From Proteus cibi (GTDB lineage: Bacteria; Pseudomonadota; Gammaproteobacteria; Enterobacterales; Enterobacteriaceae): a stretch of DNA of 64,000 bases. The notes beneath the pieces were generated by a model. It was not told the DNA's origin. It saw only the letters and a list, made by a program, of their open reading frames with translations, and ran no database searches. The translations under genes were made by a program, and so were the position numbers. Where the stretch lies: contig NZ_PENW01000008.1 in NCBI RefSeq assembly GCF_003144405.1, forward strand, positions 185,431 to 249,430, in the 5' to 3' direction. Positions 8,153 through 18,120 of the stretch are shown piece by piece (the stretch's first letter is position 1; each line of letters starts with the position of its first letter).

Positions 8153-10129
8153 ATGAATAATGTATCTTTATATCTTAAAGCGTATGTCATGAGAAGTTCT
8201 GTCGCCGCTGTTGATTTAGCGAAGCGCAATCCCTCCTTAAGAAATATACATTTTGCAGAAAAAATATTAAGAATAAAATCAACAAATGCACAATTAAAAT
8301 TAGAAAAAAATTCTAATGGTCATTATCTTGAAATGAAAAAATTAAATAAATATAATTTTTTATTTGCGAAATTAAAGGAGGTTAAAAATAATCATATAGG
8401 TGGATATGAATTCGAACGCAATGAAAAAAATACAGAGGATATAAAAAACAGCAAAGCATGGTTGCTCGCAAATAATTTTGAAAATAAAGATTATAGGTAT
8501 AGAAATTTAATTGGTATTGATTTTAAAAATAAAGATCTTAGAACGGCTAATTTTGATTCTTCGTACGTTATGAGTAGTACAGACGAACCTATCGATGTTA
8601 ATTTTTCAGGCTCTAACCTCTCAAATGTTGATTTGACCGTAGCGCATCTAAATAACTTACTATTTATAAATAGTAATTTGACTGGCGCTAAAGTTAAGGC
8701 AAATAATGCTGATTATTCAAATGCAAAACTTGATGGCGCTGAGATAAGTTTTAATTTTCACTTTCACCTTAATGAATCTAGTTTAGATAATCTTTATAGA
8801 GAATATTCAGTATTTACGACGATTAATTCTATAGATGATAAATACTACAATATAAAAATATCACTTATGAATCAGATAATCGATAAGTTACTTTCATTGC
8901 GTGATGATGAGTTCAATAAGTTACCTTTTGATTCAATGTTAAATAATATTTTTTCAAAAGATTTTTATCTTGAAAATAACAAAATTAGGAATTTCACAAA
9001 AAAGATATTTTTAAATAAAATAAATGATAATACAAAACATCATGAGAAAATATTCTCTAATGAATTACTTAAAAATAAATTGGATTTTTGTTTGGATGTG
9101 ATTTCTTTATTTGATGATAGTCGGTATGAAGATAAGCACTTTATGATAGAACGTAATAATGAATTTATTGAGTTAATGGCGTTATCTCTTTACCATGATA
9201 ATAAAAGCATTCAAGAAAAAGCCAGAGTATTATATGAAAAATATCTTAATCTAGATGAAGTTAAACCTTTTGTTGAAAAAGAAGATTTTGGTAATGGAAA
9301 TCATAAAGTAGATTGGAGTGAAAAAGATTATAACAATTATATTCTTCTTAATAAGAATAATTTTATTGTTCGCAATGACAATAAAGTTATTATAATTAGT
9401 CATGAGAATTTAGCGAATATGTTATTTCCGAATGATACAGAACATGATGTGAGTTGGACTAATTTTTTTCTCTATGTTAATGGTGAAAATAAAGCTATAG
9501 GAGAAATTGACTATAATAATTTATTTAATGAAGATTTTAATGTGTTTAAAATAAATTATAATGAAAGTATCAATAAGATTATGTATCGTAAAATATTGCC
9601 AATATTAAACTTAGATAATTTCTATAATCAATTTTATTCTGCTTTTATAGGTAATTTTATTGAGCCTAAACAAAAATTAGTGAGTATTGAGAATCAACAA
9701 AAATTGGCTGACATATTTAATAACTTCTTAGTTTTTTCAAATGATAATATTAAATATACCTCGTTGAAAGAAGAACATTATCAAGCACTTTGTCAAGGCT
9801 TTGACATTGAGTCATTAAATAATGAAGAAAAATCCAAATATTTATTAAGTCTCGCAACGCTATTTGTTAAATACTCATCGAGTGTTGTATTTGGCACAGA
9901 AAGTGATTCACCTCAAATATTAAGAATGTACGCTTATGCGTTACTAAAAAAAGCAAATGAATTAAATGCAGATCTAATGAATGATTATTTTAATGACTGG
10001 GAAAGCAGATTGTTAGGGAAAAATAATGCATTTACATGTACTGATATTCTTTCTTCAAAAATGAGTTCTTATGTAAAAGAAAACTTTAATAATATTTATA
10101 ATGTTATTATGCCTCCGCATTGGCGATGA
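8153..10129 (+). CDS. SopA/NleL-like HECT-type E3 ubiquitin ligase effector
   Basis: A 658-residue protein, very AT-rich. Residues about 120-200 are pentapeptide repeats (FKNKDLRTANFDSS, VNFSGSNLSNVDL, NSNLTGAKVKANNADYSNAKLDGAEI), matching the beta-helix of SopA. The rest aligns collinearly with Salmonella SopA as I recall it: KARVLYEKYLN, DFGNGNHKVDWSEKDYNNYILL, VSWTNFFLY, LFNEDFNVF, LADIFNNFL, then VKYSSSVVFGTESDSPQILR and NAFTCTDIL. The last contains the predicted catalytic cysteine at 10037-10039 (residue 629), equivalent to Cys753 of SopA and NleL. These effectors are injected by type III secretion and transfer ubiquitin from host E2 enzymes. The N-terminus is shorter than in SopA (782 residues). 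The start is the ATG at 8153; TTG at 8141 is less likely. The gene stands alone, with no chaperone or secretion genes in the window. Function is inferred from homology. Confidence 0.85.
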   Translation: MNNVSLYLKAYVMRSSVAAVDLAKRNPSLRNIHFAEKILRIKSTNAQLKLEKNSNGHYLEMKKLNKYNFLFAKLKEVKNNHIGGYEFERNEKNTEDIKNSKAWLLANNFENKDYRYRNLIGIDFKNKDLRTANFDSSYVMSSTDEPIDVNFSGSNLSNVDLTVAHLNNLLFINSNLTGAKVKANNADYSNAKLDGAEISFNFHFHLNESSLDNLYREYSVFTTINSIDDKYYNIKISLMNQIIDKLLSLRDDEFNKLPFDSMLNNIFSKDFYLENNKIRNFTKKIFLNKINDNTKHHEKIFSNELLKNKLDFCLDVISLFDDSRYEDKHFMIERNNEFIELMALSLYHDNKSIQEKARVLYEKYLNLDEVKPFVEKEDFGNGNHKVDWSEKDYNNYILLNKNNFIVRNDNKVIIISHENLANMLFPNDTEHDVSWTNFFLYVNGENKAIGEIDYNNLFNEDFNVFKINYNESINKIMYRKILPILNLDNFYNQFYSAFIGNFIEPKQKLVSIENQQKLADIFNNFLVFSNDNIKYTSLKEEHYQALCQGFDIESLNNEEKSKYLLSLATLFVKYSSSVVFGTESDSPQILRMYAYALLKKANELNADLMNDYFNDWESRLLGKNNAFTCTDILSSKMSSYVKENFNNIYNVIMPPHWR

Positions 10130-10523
10130 TTTACTTAGAAATAAAAATAATTATTGTTTAGTTAAAAACACATTGTTGGCGAGGAATAAGTTAAATTAAT
10201 GTATTATTTGATTGATTTCTAAATAAAAAAACGACGCGAATACGTTGTTTTTTGTCAGTAATAAGGTATTTACACATTAAACCTAAATTTATGGTGTATC
10301 GGTTTGATTTATAATGATTTAACTTTAAGTTATTTATTTTTGTACTCAACGGTGTACTCATTTAGAACAAGGTGTCTGATAAAATAGTACGTATAAGATT
10401 ATCAAAGTAAAACTACATCAGTATAAAACACTAATCTATTGCATAGAGTATAACATAATCTGACAGGCAGTTTGGTGCCAGAAGCGGAGGTTGGTTATTT
10501 AAGAGATTAACAAGAGCATCTGG
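10130..10523. other. Intergenic region after the SopA-like gene
   Basis: About 390 bp with no credible gene. It holds a terminator-like hairpin (10225-10253) and a short direct repeat TGTACTCA at 10341-10348 and 10353-10360. Composition shifts here from extreme AT-richness to a more balanced sequence near 10460, which suggests a junction between separately acquired segments. Confidence 0.5.
10225..10253. terminator. Terminator-like hairpin downstream of the SopA-like gene
   Basis: An A-run plus ACGACG pairs with CGTTGT plus a T-run (one G-U pair), loop CGAATA. The T-run on the plus strand suits termination of the SopA-like transcript about 100 bp after its stop codon. Confidence 0.55.
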
Positions 10524-11297
10524 TTAGGCTTTTTGGCTATTAAATTCGGAGCTAAGCCAGCGGGCAAATGCCATAACCCGTTTTTCGAAGTCTGTTATGC
10601 CACTTTGGGGTTTAATGCTAATTTCCAACAGGTAGTCCATATCTTCCACTAGTGCAGGATATCGTGAATTAAATTTGGCACGGTACTCATGGAGAGAGTC
10701 AGGCCAGTCATTATCTTGTTCACTACGAAGGATGTTGGTTGCTCTGATAAGTTTTCGCGCAGCCGAGCGCTGAAGCTGTAACTTTTTGTTTTCGTTAGAA
10801 GATGTTTTTATCTGAATTACTAGTTTGTCCAAAACCTGCATAAAGTCACCATTCACAGCTACTGCAATAGCTTTTGAAGGTTTGAAAGCTTGAAAGTGAT
10901 GACCCAAATCCTCGCCATAAACGCAGTGACAGTGATGCTTAATCCAGTATCCCCAACTGAGAACATTATTTGGATCGAGAACCTGTCCCAGCAGACCACA
11001 ATCAAAATCAATTTTGCTGATAACTGGATTATTTTTTTCAAGAACAGACTGAACCGTTGCAAATTGTTCTTTAGTAGCCCGATCGAGTTCATGTTTGAAA
11101 ATGACTGTCATATCCAAATCAGACTTACCTTCCTCTGCTCTGCCTTCAGCTACACTTCCGTATACGTATATACTGTGTATAAGGTTAGGAAAGCAATGAG
11201 TTAGATTAGTCACAACACATTCAATTATACGTGAGAATGCAGGTTGAATTTCCACATGATTGGGCTGGGATATAAAATTGTTATGATCGGTGGCCAT
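10524..11297 (-). CDS. Nucleotidyltransferase-domain protein (accessory)
   Basis: A 257-residue protein with the polymerase-beta nucleotidyltransferase signature YGSVAEGRAEEGKSDLDM (about 46-63). Gly47-Ser48 and the two metal-binding aspartates Asp60 and Asp62 are present; a third acidic position may be in KIDFDCG. The C-terminal half is helical and could be a substrate or dimerisation domain. The family includes aminoglycoside and nucleotide-modifying enzymes and toxin-antitoxin nucleotidyltransferases; the substrate here is unknown. AGGAAA precedes the ATG. Base composition is visibly less AT-rich than both the upstream effector gene and the core genes, so it is likely horizontally acquired. 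Confidence 0.75.
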   Translation of the reverse strand: MATDHNNFISQPNHVEIQPAFSRIIECVVTNLTHCFPNLIHSIYVYGSVAEGRAEEGKSDLDMTVIFKHELDRATKEQFATVQSVLEKNNPVISKIDFDCGLLGQVLDPNNVLSWGYWIKHHCHCVYGEDLGHHFQAFKPSKAIAVAVNGDFMQVLDKLVIQIKTSSNENKKLQLQRSAARKLIRATNILRSEQDNDWPDSLHEYRAKFNSRYPALVEDMDYLLEISIKPQSGITDFEKRVMAFARWLSSEFNSQKA

Positions 11298-11460
11298 CTA
11301 TTTTCCTGTTTGCTAATGTTATTTTTCTTGATAACAGGCATTTTGAGCATGAAATTCTAGCATCCAAACTATCATATCGCAATGTCCGCTCCTCGCTCAG
11401 AGCAGACGGAAATGAAATAACGTTGTGCTGTAAAATTTTTAACTAGAAAAGTGATCTATG

Positions 11461-11488
11461 TTGCCATATAAACTAACGATGATAAAAT
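11461..11488 (+). promoter_or_regulatory. Candidate sigma-70 promoter for the 54-codon ORF
   Basis: TTGCCA (11461-11466) and TAAAAT (11483-11488) are separated by 16 bp and lie about 30 bp upstream of the ATG at 11519. A plausible but unproven promoter. Confidence 0.4.
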
Positions 11489-11518
11489 ACACTATCGCCC
11501 GTTTGAAGTGAGATTACC

Positions 11519-11683
11519 ATGAAAAAGAATGAATTAATTCAAGCAACAAGACCAACTCGCACCCAGCTCATTCGTTCGGTAGCAACCTCTACGGCGATTG
11601 AAACAGGGCAGGAGTCCCGTCGGCTTGAAGAAGAGATGAAAGTGAAGCGTGAGAAGTTTGGGTATTTGAAACTGGCGATCTAG
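11519..11683 (+). CDS. Small protein with Fic-antitoxin-like SRRLE motif
   Basis: A 54-codon ORF starting MKKNELIQAT. It contains SRRLEE (residues 33-38), which closely resembles the SRRLEG inhibitory motif I recall from E. coli YhfG, the small partner of Fic. The general Fic-inhibitory consensus is (S/T)xxxE(G/N); here the last position is E. A second near-match, STAIET, is at 24-29. The ORF is convergent with the fic gene and the two stop codons overlap by 4 bp (11680-11683), unlike the usual co-directional antitoxin-toxin operon. It has only a weak ribosome site but a reasonable promoter. A role as Fic antitoxin is inference from motif and adjacency. Confidence 0.55.
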   Translation: MKKNELIQATRPTRTQLIRSVATSTAIETGQESRRLEEEMKVKREKFGYLKLAI

Positions 11684-12297
11684 TTCTCTTTTAAGGCTTC
11701 ATTAACCCAATATTTCATAGGTTCATAGTTAAGGTTTAGCCCTGCGTGGATGGCTGCAATGTACTGCTCGGGGTGTTGAGTCCAACTTTCATAGTCTAAC
11801 GACGGAAAACCAGCTTGTACTGCCATCACATCAGCGAGTAAGCGCGATAATCGCCCATTTCCTTCCCTAAACGGATGTATCAGAATTAACTCCACATGCA
11901 CCGTGGCAATAGCCTCTATGACTTGTTCTCGGCTCATATTGGTGCAAGGCGTGTACTTCGCTAGAAACTCTCTTTCAAATTGAGCAAGTAACTTTGCAAC
12001 ACGACCCGCAGAGGCAAACATAAAGCCACCCTTGCTAATATTTACTGTGCGTAATTGACCTGCCCACTCGTAAACATTCCCTAACCATTGCTGGTGCCAG
12101 CGCTGGATAAGTGATGCGGTAATTTGCTCTGTTGGAAATTGTTCTTCAAAAATGACTTGATACAGTTTTTCTAACAGGACAAGCTCAGCATCATTGATAT
12201 CATCAACGTTTGAAAGCTCTAGCTTGTTAGCCAGTACCTCTTCATCGGAACCATCAGCAAATTTTCCTTCGCTATTAGATACATCATATCTATTCAT
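11680..12297 (-). CDS. Fic-domain protein (putative AMP-transferase)
   Basis: A 205-residue protein with an intact Fic active-site loop HPFREGNGR followed by LSRLL (residues 141-149 for the loop), so the catalytic histidine and phosphate-binding residues are present. Fic enzymes usually transfer AMP from ATP to target protein side chains. No clear (S/T)xxxE(G/N) self-inhibitory helix is seen in the protein, as expected for a class I enzyme needing a separate antitoxin. The ATG at 12297 (MNRYDVSNSEG) is chosen; the longer reading frame begins with TTG inside the palindromic repeat at 12301-12414, which is unlikely to be coding. Composition suggests horizontal acquisition together with its neighbours. 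Confidence 0.85.
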   Translation of the reverse strand: MNRYDVSNSEGKFADGSDEEVLANKLELSNVDDINDAELVLLEKLYQVIFEEQFPTEQITASLIQRWHQQWLGNVYEWAGQLRTVNISKGGFMFASAGRVAKLLAQFEREFLAKYTPCTNMSREQVIEAIATVHVELILIHPFREGNGRLSRLLADVMAVQAGFPSLDYESWTQHPEQYIAAIHAGLNLNYEPMKYWVNEALKEN

Positions 12298-12300
12298 TTT

Positions 12301-12414
12301 ATACTCGTCATACTTCAAGTTGCAGCGTTGTTGACTGCACTAGTCACATACTTATGTATGCTCTAGCGACTCATTTACTTGTCGCCTAGCTGCACTTCGA
12401 ATTATTTAGAGTAT
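12301..12414. repeat. Dispersed enterobacterial palindromic repeat, about 114 bp
   Basis: The outer ends are imperfect inverted repeats: ATACTCGTCATACTTCAAGT at the left mirrors CGAATTATTTAGAGTAT at the right, and TTGCAGC is opposed by GCTGCAC. The core has TGACTGC and a TCATTTACTT segment. This resembles non-coding palindromic elements known to be dispersed in Serratia, Yersinia and Photorhabdus genomes; I recognise the type from memory and do not assign a family name. It abuts the fic 5' end, so it may supply or disturb its promoter, and may mark the boundary of the acquired segment. Confidence 0.7.
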
Positions 12415-12520
12415 AAGCGGTGGCTAGGTTCAATAAAATAATAACCATCCATAAATCAAAGGATTAATTAAGAATGGGTTAAATTATAGGCTTTTATGAA
12501 ACTGAATGAGACATAAAAAA

Positions 12521-12556
12521 AGCATAAAACCCAGTTAATGCAATGAATTTTATGCT
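12521..12556 (-). terminator. Terminator of ychF
   Basis: AGCATAAAA pairs with TTTTATGCT, with A- and T-runs on both sides, located 53 bp after the ychF stop. It could also act on the opposite strand. Confidence 0.65.
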
Positions 12557-12608
12557 ATTTTTTTATAAAATGATACTTTGTGAAACAGTATGAGACTAGA
12601 GTATAAGT

Positions 12609-13700
12609 TTACACATTAAATAAGAAGTTCATGACATCGCCGTCTTGAACAATATACTCTTTACCTTCTGCACGCATTTTACCTGCTTCTTTAGCGCCTT
12701 GTTCACCACCGTAAGTGATAAAATCGTTATAAGCGATAGTTTGAGCACGGATAAAGCCTTTCTCAAAGTCAGTGTGGATTTTACCCGCAGCTTGTGGTGC
12801 TGTTGCACCCACAGGGATTGTCCATGCACGAACTTCTTTAACGCCAGCAGTGAAGTAGGTTTGTAAGTTCAGTAGTGCGTAACCCGCGCGAATAACACGG
12901 TTTAAGCCAGGCTCTTCGATACCTAAGTCTTGCATAAACTCTTCACGTTCCGCATCTTCTAATTCGGCAATATCTGCTTCAATCGCGGCACAAACAGGAA
13001 CAACCACAGAGCCTTCCGCTTCTGCAATTTTGCGAACAGTTTCAAGATAAGGATTGTTTTCAAAACCATCTTCATTAACGTTTGCAATATACATTGTTGG
13101 TTTTAACGTTAAGAAGCTTAAATAACGAATAGTCGCTTTTTCTTCTTCAGTTAAATCTAAGGCACGTAACATACCGGCGTTTTCTAAATGCGGTAAGCAT
13201 TTTTCTAACACTTCCATTTCCGCTTTAGCAATTTTATCGCCACCTTTGGCTTTTTTCTGATTACGGTGCATTGCACGTTCACAGGTATCTAAGTCAGAAA
13301 GGGCTAATTCAGTATTGATAGTTTCGATATCTTCAGCAGGATCAACTTTACCTGCAACGTGAATGATATTGTCATTTTCAAAACAACGAACCACATGGCC
13401 AATCGCTTCAGTTTCACGAATATTTGTTAGGAATTGGTTACCTAAACCTTCACCTTTAGATGCACCTTTTACTAAACCCGCAATATCAACAAATTCCATT
13501 GTTGTTGGCAAAATACGCTGTGGTTTAACAATTTCAGCTAGTTTATCTAAGCGAGGATCAGGCATTGGAACAACACCTGTGTTTGGCTCAATAGTACAGA
13601 ATGGGAAGTTGGCTGCCTCAATACCTGCCTTAGTTAAGGCATTAAACAGTGTTGATTTCCCTACGTTAGGCAGACCGACGATACCACATTTAAATCCCAT
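12609..13700 (-). CDS. ychF: Ribosome-binding ATPase YchF
   Basis: A 363-residue Obg-family P-loop protein of normal length. The G1 motif GLPNVGKST is at 9-17, G3 is [20 protein letters not shown], and the C-terminal TGS domain ends in [15 protein letters not shown]. YchF binds and hydrolyses ATP rather than GTP and associates with ribosomes in stress adaptation. It lies downstream of pth on the same strand, the usual pth-ychF order. AGGTGAAC precedes the ATG. Confidence 0.97.
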   Translation of the reverse strand: MGFKCGIVGLPNVGKSTLFNALTKAGIEAANFPFCTIEPNTGVVPMPDPRLDKLAEIVKPQRILPTTMEFVDIAGLVKGASKGEGLGNQFLTNIRETEAIGHVVRCFENDNIIHVAGKVDPAEDIETINTELALSDLDTCERAMHRNQKKAKGGDKIAKAEMEVLEKCLPHLENAGMLRALDLTEEEKATIRYLSFLTLKPTMYIANVNEDGFENNPYLETVRKIAEAEGSVVVPVCAAIEADIAELEDAEREEFMQDLGIEEPGLNRVIRAGYALLNLQTYFTAGVKEVRAWTIPVGATAPQAAGKIHTDFEKGFIRAQTIAYNDFITYGGEQGAKEAGKMRAEGKEYIVQDGDVMNFLFNV

Positions 13701-13888
13701 AAACGTTCACCTTGTCACATAAAAACAACAGGAGGGAGGATTCCTGTTGTGTGCTGTTAAAAAAATTTGGCGCTATTATAGAACAAATCCCTGTTTGATT
13801 AAATCGTCAGGGATTAATTGCGCAAAAGAGGGCGAAAAGAGACTTCACCCATCAAGTAATTATGGCTTATTAAAACCAATATTAATCA

Positions 13889-14473
13889 TTAGGCTTTAAA
13901 GCTATGCAATCTGTTTATCGCTTTTTCATAGCCATCACGCATTAAAATGTCTGTGCATGAAAGAGCTTCATCAATAGCGTCGTCAATTAATTTTTGCTCA
14001 CTCATTGGTGGTTTACCTAATACAAAACCAACCACTTTATTTTTATCACCTGGATGACCAATACCAATGCGTAAACGATAAAAGTTCGGATTATTAGCAA
14101 ACTTACTTTGAATATCTTTTAATCCGTTATGCCCGCCATTGCCACCGCCTAATTTCATTTTGACAACGCCTGGAGGCAAATCGAGTTCATCATGTGCAAC
14201 CAAAATTTCATCAAGCTCAATACGATAGAAGTTCGCCATTGCTTGAACTGCTTTACCGCTAAGGTTCATAAAAGTGGTTGGCACTAATAATCGAACATCA
14301 TTACCATTCAAATTAATACGCGCAGTGTAACCAAAGAATTTACTCTCTTCTTTTAGAGATTGTTGATGACGTTGAGCCAATAAATCAACATACCAAGCAC
14401 CCGCATTATGACGAGTCTGGGCATAATCTGCACCGGGGTTTGCTAACCCGACGATAAGTTTAATTTTACTCAC
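13889..14473 (-). CDS. pth: Peptidyl-tRNA hydrolase
   Basis: A 194-residue protein of normal length. It shows [18 protein letters not shown] with the catalytic histidine (about residue 22), FMNLSGKAV, and [10 protein letters not shown] followed by [13 protein letters not shown]. It releases tRNA from prematurely dropped-off peptidyl-tRNAs in the cytoplasm and is essential in E. coli. It is followed by ychF after 188 bp and is divergent from ychH. Confidence 0.97.
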   Translation of the reverse strand: MSKIKLIVGLANPGADYAQTRHNAGAWYVDLLAQRHQQSLKEESKFFGYTARINLNGNDVRLLVPTTFMNLSGKAVQAMANFYRIELDEILVAHDELDLPPGVVKMKLGGGNGGHNGLKDIQSKFANNPNFYRLRIGIGHPGDKNKVVGFVLGKPPMSEQKLIDDAIDEALSCTDILMRDGYEKAINRLHSFKA

Positions 14474-14819
14474 AATAGCCTTTCACTGTTATCGTCTTAA
14501 AAGAAAGGACATAGTTTACCTGTCTAAGCTCAGAAGCACAAAATAGATTACATAGAATGTTTTTTGAAATGATAACGGGAGGAAATAGCCACTTTTTGAT
14601 TTAACAAAAAGAGCGAAACTGGCAAAGTTGGCGTTATTTTCTTCTTTTGAAAGGGGAAAACACATTTTTTGTTAAGAATTGTCAATAAATTTCGGAGCGA
14701 TGTGATCCCCTCGACAATAACTTCTTAGTATTTATGGCTATAATAACTGCAAAGAATAAAAGGTTATATTTGATGTATTTTGTTGTTGAATCGTCTGACG
14801 ACGCGCTTGGAGGTGCAAC
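14474..14819. other. Divergent pth / ychH intergenic region
   Basis: About 345 bp. A TATAAT hexamer at 14739-14744 could be the -10 element of ychH. An ATGTGATCCCCTCGACA segment around 14700-14716 matches one half of a CRP site well but the other half poorly. No small gene is seen. Confidence 0.45.
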
Positions 14820-15098
14820 ATGAAATATAAACATGCATTTGCAGTTGGTAATTTATGTATGGCTACGGGGATGATTGTTATGCTCGGTAGTCTTGGTTAT
14901 ACACTTCTTACTCATATTTTCCCATTAGGATTGCCTGAGTTTTTATCAGATATCTCTTTAATGGGGATCTTCGTCGGTGCTCTGGTTTGGTTAGCCGGTG
15001 CCCGTATCGGTGGTAGAGAAACAATCGCAGAAAGATATTGGTGGTTACGTAACCATGATGAGCGTTATCGTCGTCGTGACAATCACCGTTATCCATAA
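14820..15098 (+). CDS. ychH: Stress-induced membrane protein YchH
   Basis: A 92-residue protein, the same length as E. coli YchH (DUF2583). It has two transmembrane segments (about 8-32 and 44-62) followed by the conserved WLAGARIGGRETIAERYWWL and a basic, arginine-rich tail. E. coli ychH also lies next to pth, divergently. It is associated with stress resistance; the biochemical role is unknown. GGAGGTGCAAC gives a strong ribosome site. Confidence 0.92.
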   Translation: MKYKHAFAVGNLCMATGMIVMLGSLGYTLLTHIFPLGLPEFLSDISLMGIFVGALVWLAGARIGGRETIAERYWWLRNHDERYRRRDNHRYP

Positions 15099-15206
15099 TG
15101 TTGTTATCACAAATTAATATCAGCATAGATAAAAATAATAATGAAGTTAGAAGCTGATGTTAAGTGAGTAATCGTTGTCATTATATTTTGTCATACACAT
15201 CTATAG

Positions 15207-15232
15207 ACCCGTTTAATGATAACGGGTTTTTT
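15207..15232 (+). terminator. Terminator of ychH
   Basis: ACCCGTT pairs with AACGGGT (loop TAATGAT), followed by a run of T. Confidence 0.8.
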
Positions 15233-15265
15233 ATTGCCTAAAATTCTTAATCTAGAAAAAACGAC

Positions 15266-15300
15266 AAAAAACCCGCTATAACAAATGTTATAGCGGGTTT
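15266..15300 (-). terminator. Terminator of prs
   Basis: ACCCGCTATAAC pairs perfectly with GTTATAGCGGGT. On the minus strand it is followed by a T-run, 35 bp after the prs stop. Confidence 0.85.
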
Positions 15301-15334
15301 AGTTATCTCAAATTGCAATGAATGTTATAACAAA

Positions 15335-16369
<1,035 letters not shown>

Positions 16370-17245
16370 TTACGGGTGCAATAACACAGGTATCCTTGAG
16401 CGGAATAAATGCAGAGGGGAAATGTTGACGCCTTGCGCTACAAACCCATGCACCCACTCAGGGGCGTTAATTAACACTTCACTAGCGGCAACTTGTGAGT
16501 CGAACTCGCCGAACACACAGGCACCTGTCCCAGTTAAGCGTGACGGTGCATATTCTAACAGCCACGAAAGCAGATATTCAACCTCACGAAAACGTTTTCT
16601 TGCGATCATTTCACAGTCATTCTCGAACGGAGCCTTTAATAATGCGCCAAGAGAGCGAATAGGAGAATTACGTTTTAATTCTGGATCTGTGAAGATTGTC
16701 GGTGTTGGTATGGAAATTCCGGGATGTGCGACCAAATACCATTGCTCTTTTGGTTCTGCTGGGGTCAAAATTTCACCAACGCCTTCGGCGAACGCAGCAT
16801 GACCTTTTACAAAAACGGGAACATCTGCGCCTAAACTAACGCCTAATTCGGCTAAGATTTCGTCGCTTAATCCCGCTTGCCAATGGTAATTAAGTGCAAT
16901 TAATGTTGTTGCGGCGTTAGATGAACCTCCACCTAAGCCACCTCCCATAGGCAATTTTTTATCAACACTGATATCTGCACCATGATACTGCAAAGGGATA
17001 TTATGTTGTTGACAATAATCACGCAGCAATTTAGCGGCTTTAATAATTAGATTATCTTTATCTTCTACACCATCAATCGGCGTTAAGATAGTTAACTGGG
17101 TGTCATCACGAGGTGTAATGGTTAATGTGTCACCATAATCTAAAAACTGAAATAACGTTTGCAAATTGTGGTAGCCATCAGGGCGTTTCCCCGTGATGTA
17201 GAGAAAAAGATTTAATTTGGCAGGAGAGGGCCAACTTAGTGTCAT
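16370..17245 (-). CDS. ispE: 4-diphosphocytidyl-2-C-methyl-D-erythritol kinase
   Basis: A 291-residue GHMP kinase. It shows [26 protein letters not shown] (substrate site), the glycine-rich ATP loop [17 protein letters not shown], and the C-terminal [13 protein letters not shown] motif. It phosphorylates CDP-ME in the MEP isoprenoid pathway. Its start overlaps the lolB stop by 4 bp, so translation is coupled; prs follows 88 bp downstream. The lolB-ispE-prs order is conserved in enterobacteria. Confidence 0.97.
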   Translation of the reverse strand: MTLSWPSPAKLNLFLYITGKRPDGYHNLQTLFQFLDYGDTLTITPRDDTQLTILTPIDGVEDKDNLIIKAAKLLRDYCQQHNIPLQYHGADISVDKKLPMGGGLGGGSSNAATTLIALNYHWQAGLSDEILAELGVSLGADVPVFVKGHAAFAEGVGEILTPAEPKEQWYLVAHPGISIPTPTIFTDPELKRNSPIRSLGALLKAPFENDCEMIARKRFREVEYLLSWLLEYAPSRLTGTGACVFGEFDSQVAASEVLINAPEWVHGFVAQGVNISPLHLFRSRIPVLLHP

Positions 17246-17880
17246 TGCTGTATATCCCAGTTATCCATTTTTAGTTTGATAGTGCGTTCACCCTGTTTCA
17301 ATTCAAGGCGCTGTGGCAGGTTAGGGGTGGTACTTGAATCATAAGCTTGGTAAGTCACAACCCAATCACCTTCAGGGGCGGGCAATGTGACGGATTTTAA
17401 TAAATGATTAGCATCTAACTCGAAATCAGTTGCATCACCGGGTAAACCAATAAGCCAAGCACGTAGATTTTTGAGTGGAATAACCATACCCGTCAGTTGG
17501 TAGATCATTTCTGTTGGGTTATCACTATAATATTTTTTACCATTATTATCAGTAACTTCAATTACGCCTGGCATGACATTTAAATCGAGTTCGGTTGTAC
17601 CTAAAGGATTGGTAAGTAATAAGCGATAACGTTCATCGGCGCTGTCTTGCCAATAGAATCGGGCATAGGTTTTGCTTGTATCTTCGATATAAGCAAAAGC
17701 GCCTCGGGTTTCATATTGTGAAATCTTTTTTAATGCTTGTTGGCGCGCTTGCCATTGCACATCGTTATCAGATGCTGAACCTTGAGTTTTTATCTGATTT
17801 AGATTACAGGCACTCAGCAACAACGCCGTTAGCGGGATAAGGCGCAGGAGTTGTTTGGTTGAAAAAAAGCGTGAACGCAT
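17242..17880 (-). CDS. lolB: Outer-membrane lipoprotein receptor LolB
   Basis: A 212-residue lipoprotein. The signal peptide ends in the lipobox LLSAC (Cys about residue 25). Later come [35 protein letters not shown] and [14 protein letters not shown], all matching LolB. LolB accepts lipoproteins from LolA and inserts them in the outer membrane. It is the first gene of lolB-ispE-prs and diverges from hemA over 240 bp. Confidence 0.95.
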   Translation of the reverse strand: MRSRFFSTKQLLRLIPLTALLLSACNLNQIKTQGSASDNDVQWQARQQALKKISQYETRGAFAYIEDTSKTYARFYWQDSADERYRLLLTNPLGTTELDLNVMPGVIEVTDNNGKKYYSDNPTEMIYQLTGMVIPLKNLRAWLIGLPGDATDFELDANHLLKSVTLPAPEGDWVVTYQAYDSSTTPNLPQRLELKQGERTIKLKMDNWDIQQ

Positions 17881-18120
17881 AGCTGAGACATTCCTTTAAT
17901 TCGTTATTAGTTGAAAAAAAGAGTATCATAAACCTTATGATATAACGATATTTCGTTAAATTGTGTATAGAAATCTCCTATCACTCAAGTAAGCTCTTTT
18001 ATTGAATCTGTTCATCAAGTAGAATGGCGGGAATGAAGAGTCTATACTAAATGCGCTGTTTTAGGTTTACACTAAGTCAAGTCGCGAGGCGGTATTTATT
18101 CATAACTCGATATAGTTGAT

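Noticed and set aside
10470..10540. Possible integron attC site next to the nucleotidyltransferase
   Set aside because: A GTTAGGC-like core is present, but it overlaps the gene's own end and there is no matching opposite core or stem-loop.
12298..12318. Longer Fic protein beginning at 12318
   Set aside because: The codon is TTG inside a dispersed palindromic repeat, and the added residues are low-complexity repeat translation.
14697..14720. CRP site upstream of ychH
   Set aside because: One half site (TGTGA) is good, the other (CGACA) is poor; too weak to list as an operator.
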